DNA of 64,000 nt, from assembly GCF_008831285.2 (NCBI RefSeq), contig NC_045144.1, positions 25,452,872-25,516,871 of the forward strand, given 5' to 3'. The notes under the pieces are model-generated. The model made no database searches. It saw only the letters and a list, made by a program, of their open reading frames with translations, and had not been told where the DNA came from. Of the stretch, positions 11,017 through 22,980 are shown one piece after another. Within the stretch, counting starts at the first letter, position 1; each line of letters begins with the position of its first letter. Origin of the DNA: Nymphaea colorata. Its lineage: Eukaryota > Streptophyta > Magnoliopsida > Nymphaeales > Nymphaeaceae. The translations under genes and the position numbers were made by a program.

Positions 11017-14000
11017 CTACCGCCGCCTTGCCCGCTGTAGAGGTTGCCAAACCAATTGCAATTCCAGTTCGCCGCACTCGACATTTCTTAGCCTGAGAAT
11101 GATGTCCTGCACAATCTTCCCATCGACACACCTGATGCAGCTTTCAGTAGCCAAGCAGTTATTTGGAGCTGGCAGAATTGTCCTGTATACGACATTATCT
11201 TCAGAACCAGCTATACGCATTTTCACCGCTTCCATGAAAGGGTTTATATCAATTTCAGCATCACCCATTCCATCATCGTGGCTGAACCTATCTTTGTCAT
11301 AAACTTCCTGCCATCAAGAATGATGAGCATGTTAAACGTGAAAATGGTGACAGTAAAGAAGGCCAAAAGATGGCGAGTTGAATTCCAGGCTTCCAGAAAA
11401 CTATCCAAGCCTTTCAAAATTTCAGTTTCAGGTCGGACATTACTATAGCTGAAATTTGCAAAGTACAGAAGAACTCTTTTTCAACTTGGAGCCAATAAAG
11501 TAGCCACTGGAGCTTTAATAATCGTGCACTTGAATATGAATGTATTTATGTGTAGCTGCATCAGTTACTGCTGCTCGTCAGTGACTGAAACTCTATTACA
11601 AGGGAGGAATCACATCAATTGCCTCACATGAAACGAGCAGGTAACCCCTTGCAGCGACATAGCTTTTTTGAAAAGTTTGTGGGGTTTGACACGTGAGGCT
11701 CGTTTTGACCTTCTGAAGCAGACAACTAATGTAGTTCGTAGACAAATGAGAACATTTCATAAATTTGGTGGTGTCTCTATGTACTAATCTTTTTTTTTCG
11801 AGGACCCGTACTCTAGCTTTTTCTGCATGTAAGTTAGATCCATCATTGAGAAGAAATGATCCTTGAGTTAATACTCAAGGGTTCAATGTTGAAGGTAACA
11901 TCCATGACACGCCTAGGATGCATTTGATAAGCGAACATTCTTCAATTTTGGAGAAGAATGTCCACAACATACATCATACAATAAAAAACAGGTGATAATT
12001 TATCCATGATTCCTGTTCGGTCTGAAGAAAATTGAGTCAGCATAAAGTTGCCAAGCGTAAGAGATATCTTGGCCAACTTCTGCAGGCATCAAACAACCCT
12101 TAAGAAAGTGAAATATGTGTTATACTAGAGGGTACAGAATCAGTTCCCAATGTTCCAGTTGAAGTATCAAAGGCAAAAGAGTTCATCTATTGAATATCGA
12201 CCCTGGCAAACAGAGTGAATTCATATAATTTTTAGAAAGTACAATAGACACTGGAGAAGAAATAAATTACAATGTATCCAGAAGTAGGCATTAGAAAATG
12301 AACGAAACTTACAATTCTAATTGGCCTGATGGATTCTGAAATGGTAAGGGTCAATTTTTCGTTCCATTCAGGATTGACATTTTTCTTCATCACTTTTGTC
12401 TTCAATTTCTGAAACAAGACAAAGTGCAAGTTTAATTAAAGAACCATCTTTGAAATTGGGAGAAAAAAAAGCTGCCCAAATTCTAAAGCATAAAATTGCT
12501 TACATGCACAAAGTGAAACCCAACCAAGCATATAATTTGCTGAAAAAGTGAAAACAACTACAAAGCATAGAACAGAGAAAAAGGAATATCTGTACTGGTT
12601 TGGAACAGATCAACAAGGTACGAGAAAGCATCTAAGGATACTGACAGATAGCCCACATGCTTGTTTGAAGATACATCATACTGTGCCATCTCCAGATGGC
12701 ATGAAGCCTCTTGCAAAACAGAAGAGCCCTGAAGAAGGAACCCTAGGACTTTCTACTGTAATTTAAGACTTGAGGTATGTCATTCGAGAGGAAAAATAGA
12801 TCACAGCAAACATACAGCGCACATATATCCACTTGATCCATGTTCTGCAGAAGAACGAACTCTTTACAATGCTAAACTTCAAAATAGCAACCTTCTGTGC
12901 AAGCAATTTTATCATAGAAATGCTACATGTTCCAACAAATACATAGGACAAACTTCAATTAGTGCATGCAATACAGTTTGACCACAAAGGAAACAAGAAA
13001 ACTTTTGACCACCACAAACTATCATATCTTCTGATGCCCAACGTATGGGTTCCTTATCTGTCCTGCAACATTCTATGAGAACTAACGACCTGAACGGTCT
13101 ACTTAGAATAAATACACTATCATCAAGATGTTGGTCAGAACACCATCAATGAAATAAAAAGTCATCTAAGTTCCATCTCATATTAACCCGCATGTACATG
13201 ACCTTGATCTTGACAATTTTCACCAGGCTAGCAATCATTAATCATTGTTAACTGGTATTTCGGGACACAAGTTTCTGATCTCCCTCAAGTTTCTTGCCGA
13301 AGTATCAGATTCTCTGTGGCACATAAGCCCAAACCATAATCTTGGAGATTAACTCTCTCAGAGAGTACATGACAGATCACCTATCATGTGTCAATGCCGA
13401 CCACTTAGACCAAGCTTTTCAGGTTCTCTAATCTGGAAACTGCACAAATGTGTTGTTAGGATGCTGAGGTTCCTTCTTTTTCAAACTTGTCAGTTACCTC
13501 TTATTTTAGGACGTCATTCAATAATATCTGCACCCTAACCTGCAACCCTAAAACCAATAAATGAGCATCCGGTTGGCTTGACATGGGAACCAGAATGGAG
13601 AAAAGAAATTAATCTGCAAATCTTCTTGCTTGATGACATTGCTAAGTAAAAAGCTATGTCACACGGACTCTTCAAAATGAGGCCGCACCCATGTCGATAC
13701 GACGCTGGTGCTAGTGCTGGTGCTGCTCCAACACGCACCCGAACCACGTCCTTTCTTATGCAAGTTAAAAGTATTTTCTATTTTTTTTCTTCTCCCTGTC
13801 CCTTTCTTTCTTTATGTATAGTACTAAAAGTAAAAAGAAAGGACAGATTAAGATAAGAAACAAGCTAAAATTATATATATTATGAATACATACATTTATA
13901 TGTATATAATAAATATATTATATATATACGCCGCACCCTTGCACCCAAATTTTTTGGGATACGTCGCACCGGCACCCGCACCCTTGCACCCAAATTTTTT

Positions 14001-15536
14001 GGGATACGTCGCACCGGCACCCGCACCCTGCACTCATGTGACATAGGTAAAAAGTTGTTAACTGAAAGATTTCTACTTCAAATTATTTGTTGTTAGTTAA
14101 ACATGTTAACAGTTATGTCAAGCATGTCTATAATACCTTTTCGTTTGTAGTATCCAAACATCCAGGTTTGATTGTATTCTATGTCACACGGATACGGGTA
14201 CGGGTACGGGGACACGGCATTTTCAAAATTTTAGGATACGCGGATACGGCGAATATTATATTCAAAAAAATTAAAAATGATAATAAAGAAAGTCTCAAAC
14301 AAAACATTGTTCATCACCAATCTCAAAAGTGATAACTGCTAAGACATAAGCAAGAAAGTCTCAAAGAAAGTTACAAAACATTGTTCATCAATCATCAGTT
14401 TGTATTGCATCTTTACTTTAATATTGTATTGCGTTCTCTGTCCAGGACGCACAATGATTGGACTGTGCTCTAAATTGGCTTTCGGATCACGATTCTGCTC
14501 ATTACGCACCGGACAGGTATCGGTTTCAGGCATCTACCAAGCCTAGAAATTGAACTTGGAACTTCAAAAATAATGTTTTTGCTTCACGAACATCTTAAAC
14601 GTTCAGATTGAGGACACAGGTTATCAAGTAAGAAATAGTTTTTTTAGCAGCAGAATGCGCATTCAGGTATAACAAGAAACACAAAAAGGGAAATCTATTT
14701 GAAGCTTGAAACTCGATGAACTATCAGCTAGAGATTAACAGGCTTTAATTGAAAAGAGTGAAAACCAAGATGAAAGAAATGAGAAGTTTTTGTCAAGAGG
14801 TAGAATTTAAAAGTTCAAAACAGGGGTAATCAAAGGTAAGAAGAGAACACTTGACGGAAAACCGACCGCCCACTTTATCGATAAAATTGGGTCAACATGC
14901 AAATTTTTAACTGAAGACCAACAAAATGTTTTCAACTTATTTAACTTGTCCGCGAAGAATGGTGCAACCACGCCATGACAGAATGTCAACGTGAAACAAT
15001 AAGAACAACAACAACCAAAGGAAGGAGACGCGCTCTTGAAGCAAAATGTGAAGAACACAAAGAACTAGATTAGATGACAAGAGTTGAACAAATTTTACAG
15101 GATAAATGATGTAACCCCCATCAATTGTTCTTTTATGGACCAATATCACCTCAAAAATCAAGCATACAGGGGAGAATCGCTAAGAGAAACAGCAGCAGGA
15201 ATCCTCAATATATTAAATCTCAGATCCTAAAGGAAACAAAAAGGAAAAATCCAAAGAAGCGTGGGGAAGGAAGATTCATCAATTTGCCCTGTGAATAAGT
15301 CGAGAAGTAGGGATCCTCCCATCGACGTAACATTAAAGGACGGCATCCAGGATTATCCCATATTATCTGAAAAAATAAAGTTGGCACACAAAAATTACAG
15401 CATAAGCAAAGTGCAGAAGAAAAACCTGGTCACCCATCCTGACAACAACATACGGATCGCTGGTTCTGATGTCCCTGACCGCCAAGTTGACCCCTCGGAT
15501 CACATGGACCCTAAGAAACCCCAAAATGTCGTCCAT
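11017..15536 (-). CDS. CAR-type C2-domain protein, gene B (complete)
   Basis: Complete three-exon gene for a 165-residue CAR-family C2 protein. Exon 1 is 15426-15536, exon 2 is 12313-12408 and exon 3 is 11017-11307 (stop TAG). Junctions are GT/AG and phase 0. Intron 1 is 3017 bases and intron 2 is 1005 bases. Ca2+-loop aspartates are at D22, D27, D73, D75 and D81. Family motifs include SDPYVVVRMG in exon 1, NPEWNE in exon 2 and MGDAE, DGKIVQD and LRLRNVECGE in exon 3, the last being the CAR-specific region. In known members this protein class docks on membranes with Ca2+ and recruits ABA receptors. Odd points are a basic C-terminus (QRARRR) absent from gene C and Gly82 where gene C has Lys. 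Intron 1 holds a hAT-like MITE. I chose the ATG at 15536 because it gives the family N-terminus (MDDILGFLRV). Confidence 0.94.
13654..14046. mobile_element. hAT-like MITE with perfect 8-bp TSD in gene B intron 1
   Basis: 393-bp non-autonomous element. The left end reads CTATGTCACACGG and the right end, reversed, CTATGTCACATGA. The first ten bases are perfect inverted repeats. The flanks are GTAAAAAG at 13646-13653 and again at 14047-14054, a perfect 8-bp target-site duplication typical of hAT transposases. The right part contains an exact 45-bp tandem duplication (13933-13977 and 13978-14022). The interior is rich in CACCCGCACC-type motifs, with an AT-rich centre. Confidence 0.85.
14179..14250. 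mobile_element. Left-end fragment related to the 13654 MITE
   Basis: Begins with the same CTATGTCACACGG terminus as the element at 13654 and continues into GGATACGGGTACGGG-type motifs. No matching right end or target-site duplication was found nearby, so it is either a truncated copy or the start of a longer diverged relative. Confidence 0.5.
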
Positions 15537-16061
15537 GGTAGACGATGGTGGTGACGGATGGCGAAGAAGATCTCAAGCTTGCACCAATTGATGGCCATAT
15601 GAGCAACACAATCAAAATAAATCAAATGGTCGACACCAGCCCGCGGGAAAGATGACCCCACCGAAGAAACACCGAGAAGATGCGGGGAAGGAGCAATCTT
15701 ATTTGAAGGCTCATAGTTGACCATTTTTCATCTCGATCGTTCCAATTTTATCGGATGTCTCCGAAGAGACCATCTCAACGTATCTCATTCGGCGCCGCAT
15801 AGACAACGCCCTTCCTGGCCTCCCATCTCATAGTTCGCTGGGATGAGCGGCCAGGATGGGCGCTGCATAGCAGATACTTCGCGTCTTGCTCACAGTTCAA
15901 CCGAAACCGCCATTGAGCCTCATCAGTCAGACCGAGACTTCTTAGGGACAGGTTGTCGTCTTGATTTCCCACGAAATTCCCCTAAAGGACTAACACAAAC
16001 TTGTCAATTTTTTAAACCAAAATGGGATCTGACAGGTACGAAAGTCCAAGCTACGCGCACT

Positions 16062-16222
16062 AACTCGGCCGGATTATTGTCAGGTCTCCGATTAGGCTTC
16101 CTTTTTCTCAAACGGTAGGCCCCATAAGTCCCATTTTTCCTCAACTCGGCCGGATTATTGTCCGGTCTCCGATTAGGCTTCCTTTTTCTCAACCAGTAGG
16201 CCCCATAAGTCCCATTTTCCCT
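16062..16222. repeat. Two-copy 81-bp tandem duplication upstream of gene B
   Basis: Copies at 16062-16142 and 16143-16222 share AACTCGGCCGGATTATTGT, CCGATTAGGCTTCC and GGCCCCATAAGTCCCATTTT with few differences. It lies 530-690 bases upstream of the gene B start codon in a relatively GC-rich stretch, so it may be in the promoter. The open frame across it simply translates the duplication. Confidence 0.9.
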
Positions 16223-18482
16223 CAACTTGCTTGCTGTTCTTCAACCCCAAACCTTTTTTTATTGACTCTTAAACGCGAATTGCTTGTTGCTTTGGATCCC
16301 GAAATTTATTTGCAGATCTTAAACGCGGCCTTCTAGATCTCTCTCCCCCAAAAACTAGTCATCATCTTTTTGTTAATTTATTTCCAATTTTCTATCTCTT
16401 CCTCTCCTTATCATCAGGGCTTGGGTGTGACATTAAATTCAGGTTTTTGGTTGGTTCATGGATCTCAACCTGTCTCTTTAACAGTTCTAACCCCACTTTA
16501 TAAGTCTTATGTGATTAGATTTGCTGGATGTTACTCAGTGTGCCTAAACGTTATTAGGAAGTAGGGAGTAAATATGTTTGTAAAAATATACAATCGAATA
16601 TAATGCCACAAAATTTTAAATCCATAAAAAACCCCGAAAATTAATAAAAAGTAAAGCAGCGGCCAATGAATAATTAAGTGCATGCTTATAATAATACAAT
16701 ATCATATATATTCTTTTAGAAAACACAAAATACGTTTAGGAAACTTGAGAGAGTCGACTATGAAAGTGATTATCAACTTTAATTTTTGAGGCAATGGAGA
16801 TTCAAACAAATCTGGAAACAGGTTTCTCCCATATCTTATTAACAAAAGCAATCTTCCCTTAGAAGCCCTACGGAATCAAAGTTCCCAGTACCTATCGCTT
16901 ACTGCTTTCCTTACATGAAAAATCTCCATCAAAATTGTCTTGTCACAACAAGAGAAATTTCAAAATAGATCTTTCTCCACAAATGTCACTTTATGATCAT
17001 TAATATAATCATTTTCACATGTTTTCCTCGCACTCCATTCAAAAAAATGTGGTAAAATAAAAGAAATTAATACTTCGAAAACACTGGGAGAATCTTTGTG
17101 GAAGATGACAAAGGGATGAAAGCCACAGTGAAAGCAACCCATTGAGTTGTAACCAGAGGTTGGCTCGATGGGACCTACTTGCACATTACTCTACTGTTAT
17201 TGGTTATTGTTGGAGAGTAGTTGATGATATGGAGTTCTCCTTGTACTAAAAAAAAAAAGAAAACTCTTATTTAAATGTCGGCCTTTTAATCATAATTTAA
17301 AAAGAAAACTCTCATTTAAATGTCGGCCTTTTAATCATAATTTAAAATTCACCTTGAGGCATCAAGAAGAGACACTGTATCCTAAGCGGATGATGAGTTG
17401 GGTGGTGGCTTTAGCCTTCTACAGTGGAAAACCTTGCTCATCCGAATCATAATGGCTTTACCCTTCTACTGGGCAGTGGAAAACCTTGCTCATCCGAACC
17501 ATAATTTAGAATCCAACGTCACTTTTGTGCATTCTGGGTACAGACATGTAAAGGACCTTAACACATGGATACATTCAAACCTACCAACAAATGAAAAGAG
17601 TACAGGGAGCAACATGGTTGCAGAAGTAGAGAAGCAATTGTGAAGAATATTAACTTAACTTGGGCAATGAATGTTCAGAAAGCAAGACTGAGAACTTGGA
17701 AATTGAATTTTAGGAAAGGAAGGCAGGCTTTTAAGGATTGGACCATGAAAAGTTTAGCAGTCATTGATTTGACAATGCTGAAAATAACTGCATAGCTGTG
17801 CAGTTCACGGGAAAGTAATCCTCTAGTCCAAAGGGCACAGATATATGAAACAGGCGAAATCAATAAAAAACAGGGGGCTGAAATATCCATAATACTCGAC
17901 GTTTCAAGTCTGATACAGTTGGTGTCAAACTTTAGACAGCTATAAAGCAACATTAAGGGTAATACATCTTCATCCTGATGGTTTTCACATAATCGTAAAA
18001 AAGCAACTAAAGATTGATTCTGATGGCTTCTGCCTCATCGAGAGAACAAAAGGTTGGGGCCTTGGTTGGTTTTTGTTATTGAGAGGAAAGATTCACCAGA
18101 AAATCTCTCAATTGCATATGACTTGCTTAACTGAGAAACTAAGTCCATAACTTCGTAGTTGAAAAGATTTTGATTACAAGAGTTCACGTGACGATCTTTG
18201 TTTCTTGTTTGCTGCTTAAAAAGCTTTAATCGTAACAACAAATAAAAGTGACCTCTACTTAAGCATTTTTAGCGACTTTGTTCATATATATAAGCATAAA
18301 CCAAGTCACACTTTCATTTGAAACCTAACTGTAGTCCATTCGGTACTCGTAAATGGGAATATCACAAAGAGGGTAACATACACAAAGGTGGTATATTACA
18401 CCTACATCTCCGAGAATGATTAAGCACCAGTTCTCCAACAATGCCTCCAATGCTTGTTCGGAAATAACAGGTAGTTGAAACA
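16223..18482. other. Intergenic sequence between genes B and C
   Basis: No gene recognised. Contains a 45-bp tandem duplication (17259-17303 and 17304-17348, each with CATTTAAATGTCGGCC or TATTTAAATGTCGGCC) and a second short duplication at about 17409-17507 (GTGGAAAACCTTGCTCATCC repeated). The part nearest 18482 should hold the 3' UTR of gene C. Confidence 0.55.
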
Positions 18483-20910
18483 TTACTTTGAGCAACCGAG
18501 AGGAACCCATGACAATTGCATCTCTATTTCGCCGCATTCAACATTTCTTAGCCTGAGAATCAAGTACTGTACAACCTTCCCCTGCACACATTTAATGCAG
18601 CTTTCTTTGGCCAAGCAGTTCTCTGGAGTTGGCAGGACAAACTTGTATACAGTATCATCTAAGGTGCCACTGGTATGCATTTCAACAGCCTCCATGAAGG
18701 GGCTAAGATCAACTTCGGCATCACCCATTTTGTCATCTTTGGTAAATGTGTCCTTGTCAAAAACTTCCTGCCATTGAGATTGAAATATCGAAACACTGAC
18801 AATGAGGAAGAGAGATGGTGATATCAGAGTATCAAACACAAACATGAAATCAAACACATCTAAAAACTTTTCCATTAGCAAGTGAAACTCAAAACTGTTT
18901 GAATTCCCAGCAAGCCAACCAGGTCTCAGTCATTCCAACTTGAGATTGGATAAAATATATCTAAACGTGGCCATGGCAGACTAGAAAATTGCACTATACA
19001 AATCTTTGATGCCAAAAGTGATTCACAAACATCAAAGAAAAGCATATCTCGTAATTTGCTTTAGATGTTTTTATAATTCAATGGGTTCTCAACTACTGAG
19101 GTTGTCAACATTCATAAAAGGCATCATTGACAGTAGCATCTTGTAGTGACAACCAAAATAAAAAACATAAAGATGGCAGAAATTAAGACAGTAGAAACAA
19201 CGTATTTACCTCTTTTATTGACTGAACTGCACAATCAATTACTGGCCAAGTTTCACTTAACGCAGGTGACTCTTTTGTTAACTAAACAGCACAATCAATT
19301 ACTGGACAAGTTTCATTCCCATCCAGAAAAGTAAACCATGAAACCAGGTTTTATGAAATAGCACATATGAGCAAATACCATGTACCATCCTTCTTCGATG
19401 TTTATCTGGCCAAAGAAAAATCACCTACTGAACTGGCTTGCAGAGAACAAGACTATAACATGAAAATACGTTAATCATACTAACCAACTCATGAGGAGAA
19501 AACATGTAAAATATCTTGGAGCAACTGCTGGAGAAAAAGCAACTCACAATGATAACTGGCAGAATGGGTTCTGAAACAGAAAGGGTCAATTTTTCATCCC
19601 ATTCAGGATTGAGATCGTTCTGCTTCACATGAGTCTTCAACCTCTGGATGAAAAATACAGTAACATGGATAAGAGAAAGATAGATTGGGGAAAATTATGA
19701 AAGAGGAGACCATAAGGCAAGCCAAATTCGACAACCTTTTACAAAAACTCTGACCATACTAATGCACACGCATAGCAAGGAACAAGGAAAGGCAGAAAAT
19801 CTCTACATGCAATTTGAGTAGCCATCAGTTCTTACTTCTAACACTATTATGGGAAAATAAATCTGTTCCAGCAAAATGTTAAGTGAAGGATCATACACGA
19901 CCAAGAGCCTCATCCGGGAAAGGAACATAAATGCTCTGTCAAAACAGAGAATTTTCAACACCAAACTATATTCAAACTTTCACGACTGTACTTCGGGACT
20001 TACAAGGCACAATAGCTAAGAATAACTCAATTTCTTCAAATGAACAGAGGGAAGTATGTTTTTTCCATGTTTTTGCAGAAGAACAATTCGTTAACTATGC
20101 TAACATCAAAAAACCTTCTCTCAGACAAAAGTGTTGAGACATCACATCTTCCATACTAATATGTAGGACAAGATTCTATCTACACATTTGAGGTTCTGTT
20201 GTTCAAAATCTTACGTACAAATAAGAAGAATATCCTACAACCGTGTTCAGCATGGTCTGTTTAGTGTAGAAGAAAACTGCACTTGGATTTTGGTTTTTCA
20301 ATATAAAGATGATTAACCATTTGACGCTTAAGTATATAAACTTTGCACCAACAGGATCGAATCTTCTACAAAATCTATTGCACGTCTTAGAACTGGACGT
20401 TCCAAAACCAATTCTCTCAAAACTGAATAACTGAAGAAACAAGTTCATCAAGCTTGCAGAACACGCCCAAACATTTAAATTTCAAAAACGAAAAATGAAA
20501 AAAAGAAATTTAAAAGACTGCGAGTTTGTGAACAGAACATGTAAGATTTCAGCAAGAGACAGTTAACAAAAGGGGAAATAAAAAAATACAGGCAGACGTG
20601 TCTAAATCAGCCACTGAACATGGATACCTGACAGCAGCAAGGCAAAGGAATGACGAAAAGATGACACCAACTTATCCCCGGTATAAGCAGGACAAGTTAC
20701 GATGTTATCCAAGGTACAGACTAACCCCATATCATCCGAATATGCGGAACGTAGCAATAAGGGACAACAGAGAGGAGAAGTTGCAGAAGGAAGAAGAACC
20801 TGATCGCCCATCTTGACAACAACGTAAGGGTCGCTGCTCCTGGTGTCCCTAACCGCGAGGTTGGTGCCTCTGATAACATGAACCTTCATCAGCCCCAGGA
20901 CGTGCTCCAT
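18483..20910 (-). CDS. CAR-type C2-domain protein, gene C (complete)
   Basis: Complete three-exon gene for a 163-residue CAR-family C2 protein, nearest the right end of the tandem cluster. Exon 1 is 20800-20910, exon 2 is 19548-19643 and exon 3 is 18483-18767 (stop TAA). Introns are phase 0 with GT/AG ends (1156 and 780 bases). Exon 1 gives SDPYVVVKMGDQ, exon 2 NPEWDEKLTLSVSEP, and exon 3 MGDAEVDL and LRLRNVECGE. Ca2+-loop residues D22, D27, D73, D75 and D81 are all kept, so Ca2+-dependent membrane binding is expected. The likely role, by family, is ABA-receptor recruitment or related membrane signalling. A TATA box and a CTT-rich leader lie upstream. An unspliced start at 18881 is rejected because it reads through the exon 3 acceptor. 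Confidence 0.94.
19211..19317. repeat. 60-bp direct repeat in gene C intron 2
   Basis: Two copies with exact 60-base spacing (19211-19257 and 19271-19317), sharing CACAATCAATTACTGG and CAAGTTTCA. A simple local duplication. Confidence 0.8.
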
Positions 20911-20940
20911 AGCTGATTCCTAATAGGTACTCAGACTATA

Positions 20941-20999
20941 GAAGAAGAAGAAGAAGAAGAAGAAGAAGATGATGATGATGTTGATGGTGGTGGTGGTTG
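20941..20999 (-). repeat. Trinucleotide repeats in the gene C leader
   Basis: Plus-strand (GAA)n, (GAT)n and (GGT)n runs in series. In the sense of gene C this is a CCA/CAT/CTT-rich 5' leader between the TATA box and the start codon. CTT-rich leaders are common in plant mRNAs. No upstream ATG is seen in this tract. Confidence 0.7.
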
Positions 21000-21030
21000 T
21001 GAAATTGGTGGAGAACCTCAGAAGCCAGAG

Positions 21031-21039
21031 CTATTTATA
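21031..21039 (-). promoter_or_regulatory. TATA box of gene C
   Basis: The minus strand reads TATAAATAG about 120 bases upstream of the gene C start codon. With the usual spacing, transcription would start near 21000, giving a leader of about 90 bases. It is a close match to the plant TATA consensus. Confidence 0.65.
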
Positions 21040-21345
21040 ATAAAATACATACATGGTAATCTAAGGTCGTACATGTAAAAGATGTCAAAATCGGTCCCGC
21101 TCATGGAAGAGTAAGAGATGCCGCCAAAACAACAAAAACAAGACAAGTGAGCGCGTGAAGACGCCGGCAGGCGGCTACCTGAGCCCTGGCCCACAAAGTT
21201 GTTACCTCCTCGAACTGTGGACCGGATCAGACTTTATAATTCGAATCTGGATCCAAAACTGTAAAGAGCAGGAACTAGGCTCTGGTTCTGGATCTGACGC
21301 TTCTTATTATTTTTTTGTTACATGCAACTTAGTATTTATGGTGAC

Positions 21346-21348
<3 letters not shown>

Positions 21349-21397
<49 letters not shown>

Positions 21398-21574
21398 CTG
21401 GCTGCTTCTGTGGTTGGATAGGTATGTTTTTATTTTGTATCGCTAAAAACAGGTGTAAAATATGTATTTACAACAGTTAATTGCTTGGTCACAGTTTTAA
21501 GTGACGAAATATATTGTTTTTACAGTCTTTAATAACACAAAATAAAAATATAACCATCAGCCAATCGACATATA

Positions 21575-21628
<54 letters not shown>
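21349..21628. repeat. Two long (AT)n microsatellites
   Basis: AT dinucleotide runs at about 21349-21394 and 21577-21628, separated by about 180 bases of unique AT-rich sequence. Run lengths in the assembly may not be exact. Confidence 0.9.
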
Positions 21629-21629
<1 letters not shown>

Positions 21630-22095
21630 GATTTTTGTGGACAGGAGTTTGGTCGTGTTTTCTTCCACTTGTCCACTGGTATATATTTAACAAAAAATAG
21701 CCTTAATCTTGTCCTCGATAATAAGAACTTGTGCAGTTTTTCCTTATCATTTTTAGAACCGTTCCAGAAGAAAGCGATTTAATGGGCCTGCCCGCAAACA
21801 CGACCAGATTAATGAAAAGTATGTTGTAGTGGTTCGACTTCGACCTGAATGCTGCCTACAATGTGTGAGAGAAACGAGTATTTTATTACAAGAACATTAT
21901 GTGGGAAGACAGGTTCCTGGAGCCTAGAGATTACCTTATATTATTTCATGGAAAAAAGGGAGAAAGATGGAGGTAGCAGGCCTTATAATAAACCAGCAGG
22001 GAGACTAGAGGCTGCTTAGTATATGACGGTTAAGGTGGGGCCTCCTTGATGGTCAGTTTTCGTTTCCATCTCTCCTGACATCAAACTTTTGTACT
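21629..22095. other. Intergenic sequence, no gene seen
   Basis: Spacer of ordinary composition upstream of the hAT-like MITE at 22096. No exon or RNA gene recognised. Confidence 0.4.
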
Positions 22096-22532
22096 TAGAA
22101 ATGTTAATATATCCGCTCTGAATCAGACATTAGATCGAACCAATCTGAAAAAATTGGATATGAAAAAAAAATTAATATCTGATTATGAGATCGGATCGGA
22201 TTCAGATTTAATAAATGACATTCGATTGGATTCAGATTCAAATATACATAAATATCCGATCGGATTCAGATACGTATTCGGATCGGATTTAATTTTAAAC
22301 AAATGTCACGTATCTAATGCTATTAAATTTTGAAAATTGGCAAAATCTGGTTCAAAATTCAGATTCGGATTCAAATATAAATTTAAAAATCAGATTTGGA
22401 TTATAAAAGTGGATTTTGGATTTGGATTTGGATATGACTTTTCCTTATTTGAGTCCGAATTCGAATCCGAATACGTGATTATCCAAAAAAGCTGATATAA
22501 TTAAAAATATATCTGATCCGTTGACATCCCTA
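22096..22532. mobile_element. hAT-like MITE with perfect 8-bp TSD
   Basis: 437-bp element. The left end reads TAGAAATGTTAA and the right end, reversed, TAGGGATGTCAA, giving imperfect terminal inverted repeats. The flanks are TTTGTACT (22088-22095 and 22533-22540), a perfect 8-bp target-site duplication. The interior carries many copies of a GGATTCGGAT/ATCCGAT motif in both orientations, typical of hAT subterminal regions. It is non-coding. Confidence 0.85.
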
Positions 22533-22980
22533 TTTGTACTGCAAATGGATAAGCACTGTGGGTCGCTTCCTCTAGACCCCAAAGCGTCCCTACACCATAG
22601 AGGGATGAGGAGAAAAAAAAAAGGAGGGCGGGGGTTAGATCAACGGGGTGCAAAAAAAATTGGCTAGAAGGGCACTTGTTTCAAAATACTTAAATATGGT
22701 AGAGGATAAATATTTAATATTTACATTTAAAAATAAAAAACTTTTAACAAACTGGCGTGGACCAATCAGTGTGTGGCTACGCCATTGGATTGTCCCTCAT
22801 TTTCACGGAGTCTTTGTCCAGTGCCCAAGGTAAGCAATGTATTATCATCCTACTAGTTTTCGCCCGTTGGTATTATATAAATGTGGAGAAGCATATGATG
22901 TCACGTTTGTGCTAAAAATTATTACTACAAAGTATTTTTGTATTTTATTGACATATGATTAACTTTGTACCCATCCAACA

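Noticed and set aside
15500-15724. Minus-strand frame overlapping gene B exon 1
   Set aside because: It is in another frame and does not give the C2 N-terminus. The exon 1 frame from 15536 matches genes A and C.
18483-18881. 132-codon single-exon gene starting at 18881
   Set aside because: The first part reads through intron 2 of gene C. The splice acceptor at 18767 and homology to the other CAR genes support the spliced model.
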